From an uncultured Taibaiella sp. (GTDB lineage: Bacteria > Bacteroidota > Bacteroidia > Chitinophagales > Chitinophagaceae), in contig CALMWT010000101.1 in NCBI GenBank assembly GCA_937870855.1, positions 1 to 49,775 of the forward strand: a stretch of DNA of 49,775 nucleotides. Reading direction: 5' to 3'. The notes below the pieces were generated by a model. It was not told where the DNA came from. It did no database searches and saw only the letters and a list, made by a program, of their open reading frames with translations. Below, piece by piece: positions 49,736-49,775 of this stretch (position 1 is its first letter; each line of letters opens with the position of its first letter). The position numbers and the translations under genes were made by a program.

Positions 49736-49775
49736 AATAGTAGCTACTGCGATGAATGGTGCCAACGCCCGGGAC
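49736..49775. repeat. 40-bp dispersed repeat, second copy (runs off the window)
   Basis: Identical to 43110-43149 and cut by the window edge, so the true repeat may be longer. The 68 bp between the minisatellite and this copy show no feature. Confidence 0.9.

Noticed and set aside
49359..49736. 125-codon ORF reading VPAIRRR-type heptapeptides
   Set aside because: Open frames on both strands are forced by the 21-bp period; no independent evidence for translation, so recorded only as a minisatellite.

Overview
This window reads as chromosome of a Bacteroidota (Bacteroidetes) bacterium, probably from the Chitinophagia/Sphingobacteriia side of the phylum. Evidence: two kinds of type IX secretion (T9SS) C-terminal sorting domain, a PorP/SprF-like membrane protein, phylum-typical families (DUF5606, DUF3108, the short NuoG form), moderate-to-low GC, and TAnnTTTG-type -7 promoter elements upstream of several genes. 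I saw no rRNA, tRNA, IS transposase, integrase or CRISPR. Both ends of the window lie in repeats, so it may be a draft contig broken at repeats.

Layout. 1-308 is a repeat-rich leader. 309-7574 holds housekeeping genes: an FKBP prolyl isomerase, alaS, a DUF3108 protein, a flippase-like membrane protein, ruvC, a lipoprotein and an orphan OmpR-type response regulator. 7638-14654 is a T9SS operon on the minus strand: a 1974-residue adhesin-like protein (14 PKD-type modules, 9 Cys-containing repeats, type B sorting domain) followed by its PorP/SprF-like partner. 14845-21688 holds pdxJ, a peptide-type ABC substrate-binding lipoprotein, a TPR protein, a small lipoprotein, a glycosidase-like DUF187/GHL10 protein and a DUF5606 protein with a histone-like Lys/Ala tail. 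21803-24113 is a three-gene minus-strand unit (membrane protein, winged-helix regulator, CreD); matching palindromes before its first and last genes look like operators for its own regulator. 24170-34618 is a surface-glycan locus (Wzx-like flippase, two FkbM methyltransferases, gmd-fcl for GDP-L-fucose, two GT2 glycosyltransferases) ending in two T9SS-exported proteins.

34815-47805 is the respiratory Complex I operon, nuoA-B-C-D-E-F-G-H-I-J-K-L, behind a good Bacteroidota promoter. nuoM and nuoN are absent: after nuoL the next genes are convergent. The operon is unusual in carrying five small unrelated ORFs at three junctions: Uma2 (B/C), DUF2442 + frameshifted DUF4160 + an NTF2-like exported protein (E/F), and a GxxExxY PD-(D/E)XK protein (F/G) bounded by 37-bp imperfect inverted repeats. 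Most other nuo spacers are imperfect palindromes or low-complexity repeats built from recurring short words. nuoG(3')-nuoH and the spacer between them are strongly G-biased on the plus strand.

47819-49775 holds an LEA-type lipoprotein, the C-terminal half of a split transketolase, an 11-copy 21-bp minisatellite, and a 40-bp repeat that also occurs exactly between nuoG and nuoH. The leads I consider most worth following are the accessory-gene colonisation of the nuo operon (above all the IR-bounded GxxExxY unit), the creD-locus operators, the DUF4160 frameshift at a CCCAAAG heptamer, the glycosyltransferase 5'-end duplicated and fused in frame to a coiled-coil gene, and the minisatellite/40-bp repeat pair.
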